A stretch of 64,000 nt of DNA. Origin: Otatea glauca. Lineage: Eukaryota; Streptophyta; Magnoliopsida; Poales; Poaceae. Below the pieces are notes generated by a model. That model was given only the letters and a program-made list of their open reading frames with translations. It ran no database searches and had not been told where the DNA came from. Positions within the stretch are counted from its first letter, which is position 1; each line of letters starts with the position of its first letter. The stretch covers positions 12,193,185 to 12,257,184 of the forward strand of contig CM070719.1 in NCBI GenBank assembly GCA_036346275.1, read 5' to 3'. A program made the position numbers and the translations under genes. This document shows, in pieces, positions 11,680-22,050 of the stretch.

Positions 11680-12480
11680 CACATGATCAAGTCACAAGCT
11701 AAGACTCCGATGCATGAGCTTTCTCCTTTGGTAACACATGCAAAACTTAGCTCCATGCAAAAACCACATATACCAAATTACACGAGCTATCTCCTTTTTA
11801 CAACACATGCACAACCATAGCTTCATGCAACATCCAAATAAACTCAAATGCTTGAGCTCTCTTTTTGTAACTCATACAAATCTTAACTCCAAGCAAACCA
11901 CAAATCAAACTCAAGTGCATGAGCTCTCTATTTGCAACACATGCAAATTTCTAGCTCCATGCAACAACTTTAAACCAAATTGCTTGAGCTTTCTTCTTTT
12001 GCAACACATGCAAAACTTAGCTCCAAGCAATACCAAAACAAATTTAGAATTCAAATAAGAAGCAAGCATGAACTTCTCCTACTTGCAACACCTGCAAATC
12101 AAAGCATCATGCATAAACCTATGCACGAGCATCACCCATTCGCAACACATGCCAAATGGTTAGCTCTATACAAAAACCGATCAAGAGATTGAGTTAGAGT
12201 GAACCGAATTAAGTTCATCACACATGATGAAGCTCAAGAAAAAGACTCAACCCCTCTTAATAGTAGGCGATCTAAACTGGACACTCTAGCTTATCTAGTT
12301 ATACCTTCGCCGCACGCGATCCCCTTTGGGACTTTTAGATCTTCAATCATCTTTCTCTCGGGATCGCAATCCATCTTCTCTTCTTGTTCATCAACACATG
12401 ATGAACTCCCCTCTAGCTCTTCTCCTCTCTTCTTTTCACTTCGGGATTCTCCTCTTGAAGCTCATCAACACATGATGACT
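11680..12480 (+). repeat. Interspersed array of AACACATGCA words
   Basis: Words such as 'gcaacacatgcaaa', 'agctccatgcaa' and 'gagctttct' recur every 60-100 bp from about 11680 to 12220, and 'catcaacacatgatga' appears at about 12390 and 12465. An earlier set lies at 10645-10820. This is a repetitive LTR segment with no coding. Confidence 0.7.
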
Positions 12481-13412
12481 TCTTCTTTTTCCTGATTCTT
12501 TATCACCGTTGGACTCAACCTATTTCAAACTCAATGAAAATATTAGTCCAACAAACACGGTTGTCTCAATCATCAATTGCACTCTATTAACACATAATAG
12601 ATGCCCCCAAGATCGATTGAGCACAACCCAAACCAATTTGAATGATTAAATGTGTCTTGAGTACTTTGATACAACTAATACTTCATTATACTCAAGAACT
12701 TTTCGTTTGTCCTTAATCAACAAAGAATACCATCAACAAATAATTGGTTCTTTGAATGATTGAAAGACAACCGAACTCAATTTAAATGACATTTAAATTG
12801 ATATGAGTATATATAACTATACAAGTTTTCATATACTCATTTTGATGGTTTCAAGTAATGATCCACAGTATTTGAGTGGAATGGAAAGGAATCAATTCCT
12901 ATTTAGACCATCAACCATAGAATAAACTCCACATAGATATGTTCGTACATATAATTGGTTTGGAAACAATATGCACATATTCAATTTGATTGCATTGGAG
13001 TTTATCCTCTATTACCATGAGTATACTACAACTACGCAAGTTAAATATATACTGAAGGAATTGTTTCAAAGTATTGATCCTTGATTTATGTGGTAAGACA
13101 AAATAGATCAATACTATTGAAACATTGGACTCCCCCTAGATGTGTGCATCTATGTAATATATGGAATTTAAAACATAATGCACAACTTAAATGTATAAGC
13201 AATGAAAGAGTTCATTCTTTAACTTAAATACTAGGTATGCAATAGGATAATAAAGTAAATACGAGTACATACCTTGGGTTTTTCATTTTCCATCCAAATT
13301 TGAGAATAATAAGAATAAAGCTCAATAGATATGGTAGTCTCATAATGATTAGATTTGTCATTAAACAATGATTAAGCATTAATCTAAAACCAATGGTGCT
13401 TGAACTTACAAT

Positions 13413-13462
13413 AGGCTCATCACAGACGGTTCTAGGTTCAAGGATAGAACCGTCTATGATGG
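13413..13462. repeat. Right half of the internal hairpin array of CACTA-1
   Basis: ATCACAGACGGTTCT, a loop with GTTCAAGGAT, and AGAACCGTCTATGAT form a hairpin. It is the mirror image of the unit at 10064-10099 across the LTR insertion. The downstream DNA is the GC-rich leader of the second CACTA gene. Confidence 0.75.
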
Positions 13463-13469
13463 CTTTGCT

Positions 13470-13980
13470 TCCTGCCTTACCAGCGCAAGTTCGTAACTCC
13501 AAAGCATACATCTCCCCCTTGGCGCGTAGGTCACAAACACATAGCATGCAGGTCACAAACCCTACCCCTACCCCTCCCCGCGCCTCTCCCCCTAGGCGGC
13601 GCTCTCCCTTGCGCCCTCCCCCCTCGGTGACACCCTCCCGCACACTCTCCCCCTCGACAGTGCCCTCCCCCGCGCCCTCTCGCCCTCGTCTGCGCCCTCC
13701 CCTGCCCTTTCCCCCGCGCCCTCTCCCCCTCGGCGATGCCCTCTCCCGCGCCCTTCCCCACACCCTCTCCCCCTCGGCGGTGCCCTCCCCACCCCTTCCC
13801 CCCTTGGATGCATCTCTCCCGTCACTAGCGAGCACGCCGCTCACCTCGCTGCCGTCCGAGTCGCCGCGGTCGGACTTCTCGACCCCAACCTCGTGTAGGG
13901 CACCTCCTCCGCCGTCGGCATCACCATCGCCCTCCCCTCACCGCAGAAGCCAGCGAGCTTGCCCGCTCCGCCAGTTAAGG
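13470..13980 (+). other. GC-rich leader exon of the second CACTA-1 gene
   Basis: This is a C-rich stretch built of degenerate units like 'gccctctccccctcggcg'. Long frames are open on both strands here only because the sequence is simple and stop-poor. It ends at a good splice donor ('gttaag|gtaagg', about 13979). CACTA-2 has a comparable GC-rich block right after its internal array (52180-52560). It is most likely a 5' exon or leader rather than conserved protein. Confidence 0.5.
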
Positions 13981-14059
13981 TAAGGGGTTTTTGTGAAAGA
14001 TGATTTTGCAATACTGTTTGACACCATTGTTATGTGTAGAAGACTCACACATAAAAATC

Positions 14060-14145
14060 CTGATTGCAAGATTAGTGAGCCTCTATCAAAAATCATAAAA
14101 ATCCTGGAAAATAATCTTGATTACAAGATTAGTGAGCCTCTATGA
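14060..14145. repeat. Short direct duplication
   Basis: 'caagattagtgagcctctat' occurs twice (about 14069 and 14124), each preceded by 'cttgatt' or 'ctgatt'. The second copy overlaps the end of the VPS13-like exon at 14129-14269. Confidence 0.7.
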
Positions 14146-14818
14146 ACGTGATGTCCATATCTCCAACACCAACAGTGATGACTGAACTTTCCTCATGATA
14201 TTGTCTGACAATAGCAGTGTATATTGTGTGAGAGAAGTACATGTCAGCAAATGGCACAATAAAAGTAACCTGCCAAAACAATGGTTTCATAAAATCCGTT
14301 TATAGAAACTCATACTAACAGAGCATAACGTATGGAAATATAGCATATTGCCTACACCACAAAGAACCACTTTTTGTATGCACTTACACAAATAAACAAA
14401 AAGTCAATCATTCTAAAAAATGATTACCTCCAATTATTTCAGCATGGTTCATCTAAGAATATGCACAATCCAAATACAACAGAAGCATCCAGTTTGATCA
14501 GTGTGGAGGCAATATCATGTCTGCCATGCATCAATACCTTCACCTGCAAACATACATATATTTATCATAGGATCATGTGGATGAATGAACGAAAAATAGA
14601 AATAGCAAATATGCACCATGCCTAACCTCAAATCCGGTGAGGCCAACCTCAAAATGGTTATAAAGGTCATCCATTTGGAAGCCAAGTAGTAGGTCCTCAG
14701 AAACATAACTAGGTGTAATTTTTGATATGTAGTCAAGAAAGGAATTGCTTTCTTGTCTCTGAGAAGCATTCTCGACTGTACCTTTGGATCGCATGGATAC
14801 ATCTTTAGCCTCCAAAAC
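14129..14818 (-). pseudogene. Captured host gene fragment, VPS13-like, three exons
   Basis: On the minus strand three exons can be read with correct splice borders. The first, 14818-14627, is exactly 64 open codons from VLEAKDVSMRSKG to EVGLTGFE, preceded by GCAG and followed by GT. The second is 14543-14428 (VKVLMHGRHDIASTLIKLDA, VVFGLCIFLDEP). The third starts 14269 (VTFIVPFADMYFSHTIYTAI, ITVGVGDMDI) and stops at 14129. The pattern resembles a middle segment of plant VPS13-type lipid-transfer proteins of membrane contact sites; I infer this from recall of the family. Exon 2 has a 1-base deletion and a stop near 14435, so the fragment is not functional. It lies antisense in an intron of the second CACTA-1 gene, as expected for transposon gene capture. 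Confidence 0.6.
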
Positions 14819-14895
14819 CTGCAATTTGCACTTATTATTCGTACATGTTGCACTGGCTGTTGTTGCATGACATAGCCATTTCTGTTGGATCGCAT

Positions 14896-17560
14896 GGATA
14901 CATCTCTAGTGTAGTGCCATAATATAGTATTAACAAAAAATAGAAGTAAATGGGGGAGAACTTACTTTAGTTTAGAGAGAACTTACATAATTATTCTTGA
15001 ATTGCAAGTTGACTTTTGGATTACATATGTTAATGGCCAACAAGAATGGCATTTTATTAAGGTGGCAGGAGACCATTTAGGTGACTTTCTGCTTCAACAC
15101 TGTTTCCCAACCTGTCATGTATTTATGCATATTTAGCAGAGCAGTAAGATACAATAGTTCTTTCAAAAAAACACCGGGAGCAAGGTTTAACAGAAGTAGG
15201 ACACTAGGTAGAGCACAAATCAGTAGTTGACGTGCAAAATAAAGCATGCATGCAGGTTATTGTTGGTGTGGTGTGACAATGCAGCCCTTTTTGGTTTGTA
15301 GGATTTAGTTAAGTGCGGTCATTTCTTAGTTCGGTATTGCCATGATTTATTGAAATGGCAAATGTTGTTGTTGGTTTAAGTATTAGGTTACCTTGCATGA
15401 TTTTCTTGAATGGCAGTAGCTCTTATAGAGCGCAAGGCTCTTCTTGGTCCAACTGGAATTTAGGATAAACTAAAGATTATGTTTTCACTTCTCTCATTGG
15501 ACTGTCATAATTTCATTGTACGTTTGTGTAAGACCTCTATTTTCTCAAATTTCACATATAATTAACTTGGTTGTGCTATTTGCTGTTACAAGTATGTTCC
15601 CATATGTTTCTTCAAAGATTTTTGTACGATGGTGTTCTTTTTAATTCCCTTCAGTCGATATAGATTAGTTAGGTTTTGTGCCTAAATTGTGAATTTGAAA
15701 TGTTGCTGCATATGCTTCCTTAGCACTGCGTGCGTGTGTTAACTAGGTGGTTTTCTTTCAATGTATATGGCCTGAAATTAGATAACGTTTAAGCTAGTAT
15801 AAGCTAGATGCAATACTTTCCCAGGTTCACAATAGTACAACAGTACTCACAAAGGAGTACGATGATGCTTTGCTAAGTAGTTGGGACTATGCAATGTTGT
15901 TGAATAATGTTAAATTCCTTGGCTACACAGTTTTCTGTAGCCATCTGACAGGTTACTTATATGCAAGTTTGATGTGTGCTTTTTTTTGGATCCTCATGAG
16001 CTAGCATGCAGCCTTTTCCTGCATTTCGAACATTTTTTTCAGCTAGTATGGACTCTCTAAACTCTTAAGTGGTTCTTTGAATCATTCTCACTATTTGTTA
16101 CCTTTTGAATGCTCGATGATGTAATTAGGGTCTTTAGAAGTTGATTTAAACAATTTCAGTAGCAAATAAGGCCTTGAACTATGAGATTGATGTTCATATG
16201 ATTATCACTGCATATCTTAAATATAAAGAGACAATGTCAATGGTATTCAATACATGCCCAAACTCTATGTAGGGAATCTAATTCAATACAATCCTTGTGT
16301 AATGTGATTAGTGTAGTACTTTGATTCCTAAATTGTTATATGCTTCCTAAATAGCACTAGCTGTTAAGCATATGTGCATTAGCTTAACACCTAGATGGTG
16401 CTATATATTTGATTCCTAAATAGCACCATGTAGCTTTTGTAAATATCAGTTTGCTTGTGGAAACATACTCTTTTGTCATTACAACTGATTAAGGAAAGGT
16501 AGACTCATATTAATTTTGTCATTATTGAATTAAGACCACAATTTGGACACAACCACCAATGTCATTACCAAGTATTTTCACTTAATTTATAAGATCGCAA
16601 TTTTGAATCTGCAATTATCTGAACTTTAAGAACCTTTTAGTCAATATTAGCTTTTAAATTTAGTTGGCACATTATGTCTTTGTTGTGCAAGTTGTCGAAG
16701 TAATTTATCTGAATCAATTTTTGTTGAGTAAACACATTGTTCATGTTTGCATGATCTTGTCATGTGCAAATATTCCTACATACTCTTTACTATCTTACAA
16801 AGGAGCCATACAATTTAATTGTCCTAGGGACCTTGCACGTGAAGGGGCTAGACAATTTTATTGTCTTGGAGACCTTGCACATGAAGGGCCTAGACAATTT
16901 AATTGTCTTGGGGACCTTCTCACTATTCATAGCATAATTTAGGAAGGTAAGAGTTTAAGGCCTTATTTGCTTAGTTAATTGTTTAAGTTCAATTGTGATT
17001 ATTTAACCCTAGGTGTAGTGGAGGTAAGAGATTAATCTCTAGCAGCCCTACACCTTGTGGCGAGGAGGCTGAAGGTCTAACGATTTTTAGTAGCCCGACA
17101 CCTGAGAGCACTCTGTCCATAATCTATACTGATGTGCAAATGGGCTAGACTTTATAGTCTTTGGGACCTTGCATGTGGCGAAAGTAAGTGAAGTGACCTC
17201 CTCTCTTTCCTTATTCTAAATATAAAAATTATTTTATAAATATAATCTCCCTAGCAGACAGAAATATTTCTTCCCATAAATAAAGTGCTGATAATAATAA
17301 TCGTCCAACATAATCTCCGATAAAATGCTGTTAAGAAAGGAAGAAAATTCAACTATAAACAATACTCATCTTACAAAGAGTGCGGAGCGAACTAATCTCT
17401 TTCCTTGTTCTAAAGAATAAAGAAACCCTTTTTGATTGTTAATTTCCTTGTTCTAAACAATACTCTTAACTTTACTTTCTTTCTTCTTCTACAACTATCT
17501 GTGAATTGTTGATTTACCAACTTGCTTGATCTTTGAAGATGACATCCCCTCATTCCTTGT
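14896..17560. other. Large intron or spacer of the second CACTA-1 gene
   Basis: No conserved coding is visible. The sequence is A/T-rich and intron-like. It contains the 42-bp tandem repeat at 16801-16925. Part of it may be captured host intron flanking the VPS13-like fragment. Confidence 0.5.
16801..16925 (+). repeat. 42-bp tandem repeat, three copies
   Basis: Units starting at CAATTTAATTGTC (16811), CAATTTTATTGTC (16853) and CAATTTAATTGTC (16895) are 42 bp apart and share 'ggaccttgcac-tgaagggcctag'-like text. A more diverged fourth unit lies at about 17143-17180. Each unit contains a small palindrome, ACAATTTAATTGT. Confidence 0.85.
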
Positions 17561-17589
17561 CGCCAAATGGACTGATAAGCCGAACATAG

Positions 17590-18702
17590 AAAAACTAAGG
17601 CGCAGTCCAAGAGGGCAAAGTAAAAGGCCCCAGAGCTGATATACCATACAACTATCGATCTGTAGGATGGGGCCCCTACCGCACCTCCTAAGGTAGCGGC
17701 AGCATTTCGGATATTGTGCTGGATAGTTGGATGGGAAAGGGTCCCCATCACCTATCCATCATGGAAGTCGCTGATAGCTGAGGACTGTGATAGCCTGGTG
17801 ACAGGAATTTTCGCATCGTTCGAGCTCCCAGAAGATGCCATGCACACACTGCGACGATATGCGTTGCTAGTGGCGGGAAGGCGTGGAAGAACTTCAAGAG
17901 CATCCTTGGTAGTAATTACGTGAATCGGGAAATGAATCTGTTCTAGAAGTACGGGTTCATCACTGAAGATGTGTGGAAATGATTTGTTGAGATGAAGACG
18001 TCGGAAGAATTTGTGCGTTAAAGTACAATATACAAGATCGTCCAGGCAAAAAACACCCACCAGCAAACTCGGCAACACTAGATATGTGGGTAAGATCGTA
18101 CAATGGAGGAGGGAGGATGATGAGGCAATCTAGAAGTAGGCCTTGCCGCCATATGCCTTGATCTTAGGCCCGCGCATCTGAAACTGAGTAAGAGCGAGGT
18201 CACGTCCCATGTCTTCGAGCAGCGTCTCCTTTGCCAACCCCACAGACGAGGAAGTATCCCGCCCAACGCTTGGTAAGATATCGAACTACATAGTTTGTAA
18301 TTAGTCCATATATAACTTCATAAGTGAAATGACATGTTGGAATCTTGGATGCAGATAGCGTTGAGTACAGAATCTTTCCATGGCTCTTTCCAGGCAGACA
18401 AAGAGAAAGATATACTCTCTGCAGCCTTGGGAAACAAGGAGCACCCAGGTCGCACGCGAGGCAAAGGTGTTTTTGTTCCCTGGAAAATGGGATTACCACA
18501 AGATTCTGACACGTACTGGAGTAGGAAGAGAAGCAAAGCCGAGCGCGAGGAATGGCTAGCAGCACTCATTGAGAAAAGGGTTGAGGAAAGGCTGAGAGCA
18601 CAATTCAATAATCAGCTAAGAAGCCTTAAGGACAGGATGAAGCAAAGGGTGGCTGTAGAGAGGCATATACGGAACGTGCAAGCCCCAGACACACAGACGT
18701 AA
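17590..18702 (+). pseudogene. Second CACTA-1 gene, Transposase_24-like part, decayed
   Basis: This corresponds to the CACTA-2 frame at 54561-55517. Shared blocks are DGAPTAPPK (about 17668), ERVPITYPSWK (17738-17770), the FELPEDAMH region (17818-17845) and NKEHPGRTRGKGVFVPWKMG (18433-18492). The last open stretch (18334-18702) ends in a long charged helix, AEREEWLAALIEKRVEERLR, consistent with a coiled coil. Proteins of this class accompany tnp2 in plant CACTA elements and are annotated as Transposase_24. Several frameshifts and stops break the middle part. Confidence 0.7.
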
Positions 18703-19760
18703 TTTCGCCCCAGAGACAGACATGGACGAAGCCAAATTTCCTGTCGATGACATTTGAGTAATATACATGTCTACAATGCTTCTTACATAGACCTGTTGGA
18801 CGTGTTAGCTAACTGTGTACCCTTATGTAGATGGTTACACCGTGTAATCTCCAAGTGAGGTTTGCCAACGGCTCCATTCCCCTAGAAGATGCTTGGGGCA
18901 CGTGTATCCATCCGGTCTAGGGGTGTTTGTGCACGGTCGCAAGGCAGCTCCAGGCTAAACGAAGGTCCATGTCGACGGTGTATATAAAATTTGCAAGTCC
19001 ATCACGCTGGAGATGCCACCAAATGATGAGATCTTGACACTAGGGGATGCCATTGGCACATATTCATCCAATGGCCCAAGAGGGATATCTCCTTCGACGA
19101 CCGTCCTACAGCACCGAAGCTACTAGCACTACCGGAGTCACGTGCTGCGCCGGAGCTACCAGCACTACCGGAGCCACGTACTACACCAAAGCAGTCCACC
19201 AAATTGGCTACCGTGTCCCGTAAGGCAAAGGTCGATACTTCACTTGGGCCCAGTCATCTCCCGTGAGGATGACCTATGATAGAGGGTGAGGTGGCGACAA
19301 GGCCAAATCAATGCGGACCAAAGAGTCCCATGACTTTCCGTTAGCATGGTAATTCAAGCTAGGACAGCCATTCGTACCAGTACAGCACCAGCAGATGCTT
19401 ACAATAGCCTGTGTTAGATTGCAAAATTGGTGCATGAAACAAGCCAACAAGCTGGTGGCACAACGGGTATCGAGTATCTCGGTCAGCTTCAAGGAGGAGT
19501 ATTTTTTCCACCAGATTTTTGGGGGGGTTCTTCGTGGTCAGCTTCAACGACTTGTTCGATCTCTACAACCTCGACACCTCACTCATCAGATGCTGGACAT
19601 TATAAGTGTGTGCAATCACGGTCTACATTTGTGTCATACCGATAAATGTCATATATATATGATCCTTGCTTTTGTATATATAGATACATGATCATTGAAG
19701 CAAAAAAAAAAAAGAACCGGTGAGTTTCCTCGACTCAAACATGGTGTCCAAGCAAACCAT
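18703..19760 (+). pseudogene. Second CACTA-1 gene, linker between Transposase_24 and Ulp1 parts
   Basis: Coding traces are weak and interrupted by stops. Around 19420-19560 the sequence parallels the CACTA-2 segment 59660-59790 (KVITAIYREEHF, then the block with RCWSL). A proline/threonine-like low-complexity block is repeated at 19095-19185 ('gctaccagcactaccggagccacg' type units). No function can be assigned beyond membership of the same gene. Confidence 0.5.
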
Positions 19761-19939
19761 AGATGAAAATTTACATGTCGTTCAGGAGTATGTGGAAAAA
19801 GCATTGCTGGCCCAACATGAAAAAAATTTCATACTTTTACCCATAACTCGGGCTAAGTGCTTCATCTAGTTGCTATACTTGTTGATTTGTATTTTATACG
19901 TAGCTCAAAGTTAGGTTGAATGACCATGACGACATACCT

Positions 19940-20513
19940 GTGTAGGTTTCACTGGGGTCTACTTGTAATTATACCAAGAAAGAACCAGGTAATTTACCTT
20001 GATTCCAAAAAGGACGGAACACGTGACTCGATGCCTATCGCAAAATTACTCGAGACATCGTTCAATGTCTACAGAGCTTGTGGAGGGCCACACAAGGACT
20101 CATCGCAGTTGAAGCACGTTCGTAAGTTTGCGGTCTCCGCTAGTACGCAATAATCCTTCACACATCGTAATAATATCTCCAGAACTAACCTAATATATTT
20201 TAGTAGTGCCACCAGAGCCAAAGGCCACTAACCAATGTGGATTCTACGTTTGCCACAATATGCATATCCTCACAGGTGCAAATAAGACCAATGTCATAGA
20301 GGTTTGTCAATCTTGCAATAATTATTTTCACTTATCAATTTATATACATACAAGACTTTACTCTTTCCATCGACAAGCTTGGAAATGCATTGAATCTGCG
20401 TTGGAACAGGCTGACCTGCTACGAATTCGAGGACAACTCTGTCCCTTCTTGATATGTGAGGTCATAAATCTAAAAGGCGAATGCCACTTAGCCTCACCTA
20501 ATGTGTTGTGAAT
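19940..20513 (+). pseudogene. Second CACTA-1 gene, Ulp1-like (C48) cysteine peptidase part
   Basis: The block F-H-W-G-L-L-V-I (His codon 19950-19952), the block V-I-Y-L-D-S (Asp codon 20001-20003) and the block TNQCGFYVC (Cys codon 20236-20238) reproduce the His-Asp-Cys order of Ulp1/SENP proteases. These residues sit across at least one intron. Ulp1-like domains are frequently found in plant CACTA and MULE transposons; the substrate is unknown. Here all three catalytic positions are retained although upstream parts of the gene are broken. The last frame ends at 20513. Confidence 0.75.
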
Positions 20514-20754
20514 TTGTTAGTTACTACTTGGATTAATTTGTGAACCTTGTGCTGTGAATATGTGAGTTGTAGTTATGGATTCAATTGGTTAATATATCTA
20601 AGTTCATAGTGTGTAATATATAATCTGAGTTGATTTCTGAAATGTATATCATAATAATATGCTTATGATGTAAACTATGTAATCTGTTTTGTTTCAAAGG
20701 GTTCCTGAGGCTAACCAATAAATAGAAAAGTGTAAACAGTAGGAAGACAACATT

Positions 20755-20962
20755 CATCTATGATGTATGTGACATAAGACGGTTCCACTTTGGAACCATC
20801 CGTGATGATACAAACATCAAGACTGTTCCAAAATGGAACCATATGTGATGTCGGTTAATTTTTATGTGTGATTTTATCATTGACACTTTATTACTGATGG
20901 TTCACTAAACCGTCTGAGATGTAAATTTTCAATCGTTTGTGATACTGTGTTCTATAGTAGTG
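20755..20962. repeat. 3' subterminal array of CACTA-1
   Basis: Degenerate copies of the motif, such as AAGACGGTTCC, GGAACCATCCGTGATG, ACCGTCTGAGATG and TCGTTTGTGAT, precede the terminal TATAGTAGTG. The array is more eroded than the 5' one. Confidence 0.8.
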
Positions 20963-22050
20963 TCAGTCGGAATTATTATTGTTCCCGTATGTGTGGCACC
21001 CCCTCAATCATTCACAATTGTATCCTCTCGTCTCTCTATACACGGACCGATAAAAGATAAGATTACAGTGCACCAACTTTGGTTTATTTGTCACTAACAT
21101 ATACTACTAGTTACTAATAACTTTGATCACCTTGTCTAGGGCCCCTACGGGCAACTCAAATGTCAAATCCAGTAACAAGCCATGGTTCTTCTTCTTCTGT
21201 CCTTATTTTTCATGATTATATCCTGTTTTTATCCCGAGCAATATTCTCCTTGATGCTTGCTTTGCTCTCCTCATAATGGTGTCAGTGTTTAGTGTCAAAC
21301 ATGCTTTATTAGGTCTGGAGCCTGATCATGGTCAGAGCAATTAAAGAGAATGTCCCCTCAACTCGCATCCACCCTTGCTTCATCACGCAAGTAATCCATG
21401 GCTGCCATCTGTTAGTTATATACTTAAAATGGGGCTCTCAGATGTTTCACCCAAATCTAATCCTATCTCTCTGACAGTGACCACCACACTGTTACATCTT
21501 ATTTTAGTGATCAGCCAGTAGTCTCTCTCTCTCTCGTGTGCGTGTGATGACAAAACATAGAGAGCAATGATTAATAGATTTTATTGGCAGTACACAACAT
21601 CGAAGGAACATGTAGAACAAATTCAAATGATTTGGTAATTGGCACCATGACTAAAGAACTAATCTAATGTAATCTACAAGGACATGATCATGTAAGTATG
21701 TATGTATGTATGTATATAGCGCAGAGAGGATGAAGAAAGTTGTGTGCAGCTGTACTGGTGGTTTTGCCTGTCCTTGTCAGTGCCCACTGCAAACTGAATA
21801 TTATGAGCTCATCTTTCACCTTCTCCAGGCTTTGAAATATAACCAACAACCACTTTGCAATGACTTTGTGTCAACATAAAGCTATAAGGTGATGGCAAAA
21901 TATGATATGATGAACCATCTTTTTTTTTATCTTATTGTGCATGGCCGATCATCGATCAGGCTGCCTTACACCTGCTTTCTGCTTGTGGTACATGATCTTC
22001 ATGACATCGTTTTCTGATCCTCTCCTCTTTCCGAGCACTGCAGAAGAAGA
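20963..22050. other. Spacer between CACTA-1 and the MYB gene, includes MYB 3' region
   Basis: No other gene is seen. A (GTAT)n microsatellite lies at 21691-21715 and a (TC)n run at 21522-21535. The part nearest 22050 is presumably the 3' UTR of the MYB gene on the minus strand. I cannot define its poly(A) site. Confidence 0.6.

Larger units (their letters stand above)
10100..13410 (+). mobile_element. LTR-type insertion, probably a solo LTR of about 3.3 kb
   Basis: The insertion starts TGTAAG (10100) and ends CTTACA (13410), a 6-bp terminal inverted repeat with TG...CA limits. Flanks are ATAGA (10095-10099) and ATAGG (13411-13415), a 5-bp duplication with one mismatch. A TATA-like box is near 10869-10880 ('ccttatatagcc'), consistent with plus orientation. 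There is no gag-pol coding. Two internal repeat families are prominent: GGTCATACC/GTATGACC words (10935-11160) and AACACATGCA words (10640-10820 and 11680-12480). The retrotransposon family is not recognised, and a non-autonomous element without separate LTRs is the alternative. Confidence 0.7.
5552..20962 (+). mobile_element. CACTA (En/Spm) DNA transposon 1, about 15.4 kb
   Basis: The left end is CACTACTACAAAAG (5552) and the right end, read on the minus strand, is CACTACTATAGAA (ending 20962). Both ends carry subterminal arrays of GACGGTT hairpins. Between them lie a tnp2-type transposase pseudogene and a second gene with Transposase_24-like and Ulp1-like parts, the usual content of grass CACTA elements. 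The 3-bp flanks are TCG (5549-5551) and TCA (20963-20965), one base short of a perfect duplication. An LTR-type insertion (10100-13410) and a host gene fragment (14129-14818) lie inside. All coding is broken by stops, so this copy cannot be autonomous. Confidence 0.88.

Noticed and set aside
13224..13983. Long open frames on both strands (206 and 196 codons)
   Set aside because: They run through C-rich low-complexity DNA and across the LTR/CACTA junction. Openness reflects composition; no domain is visible.
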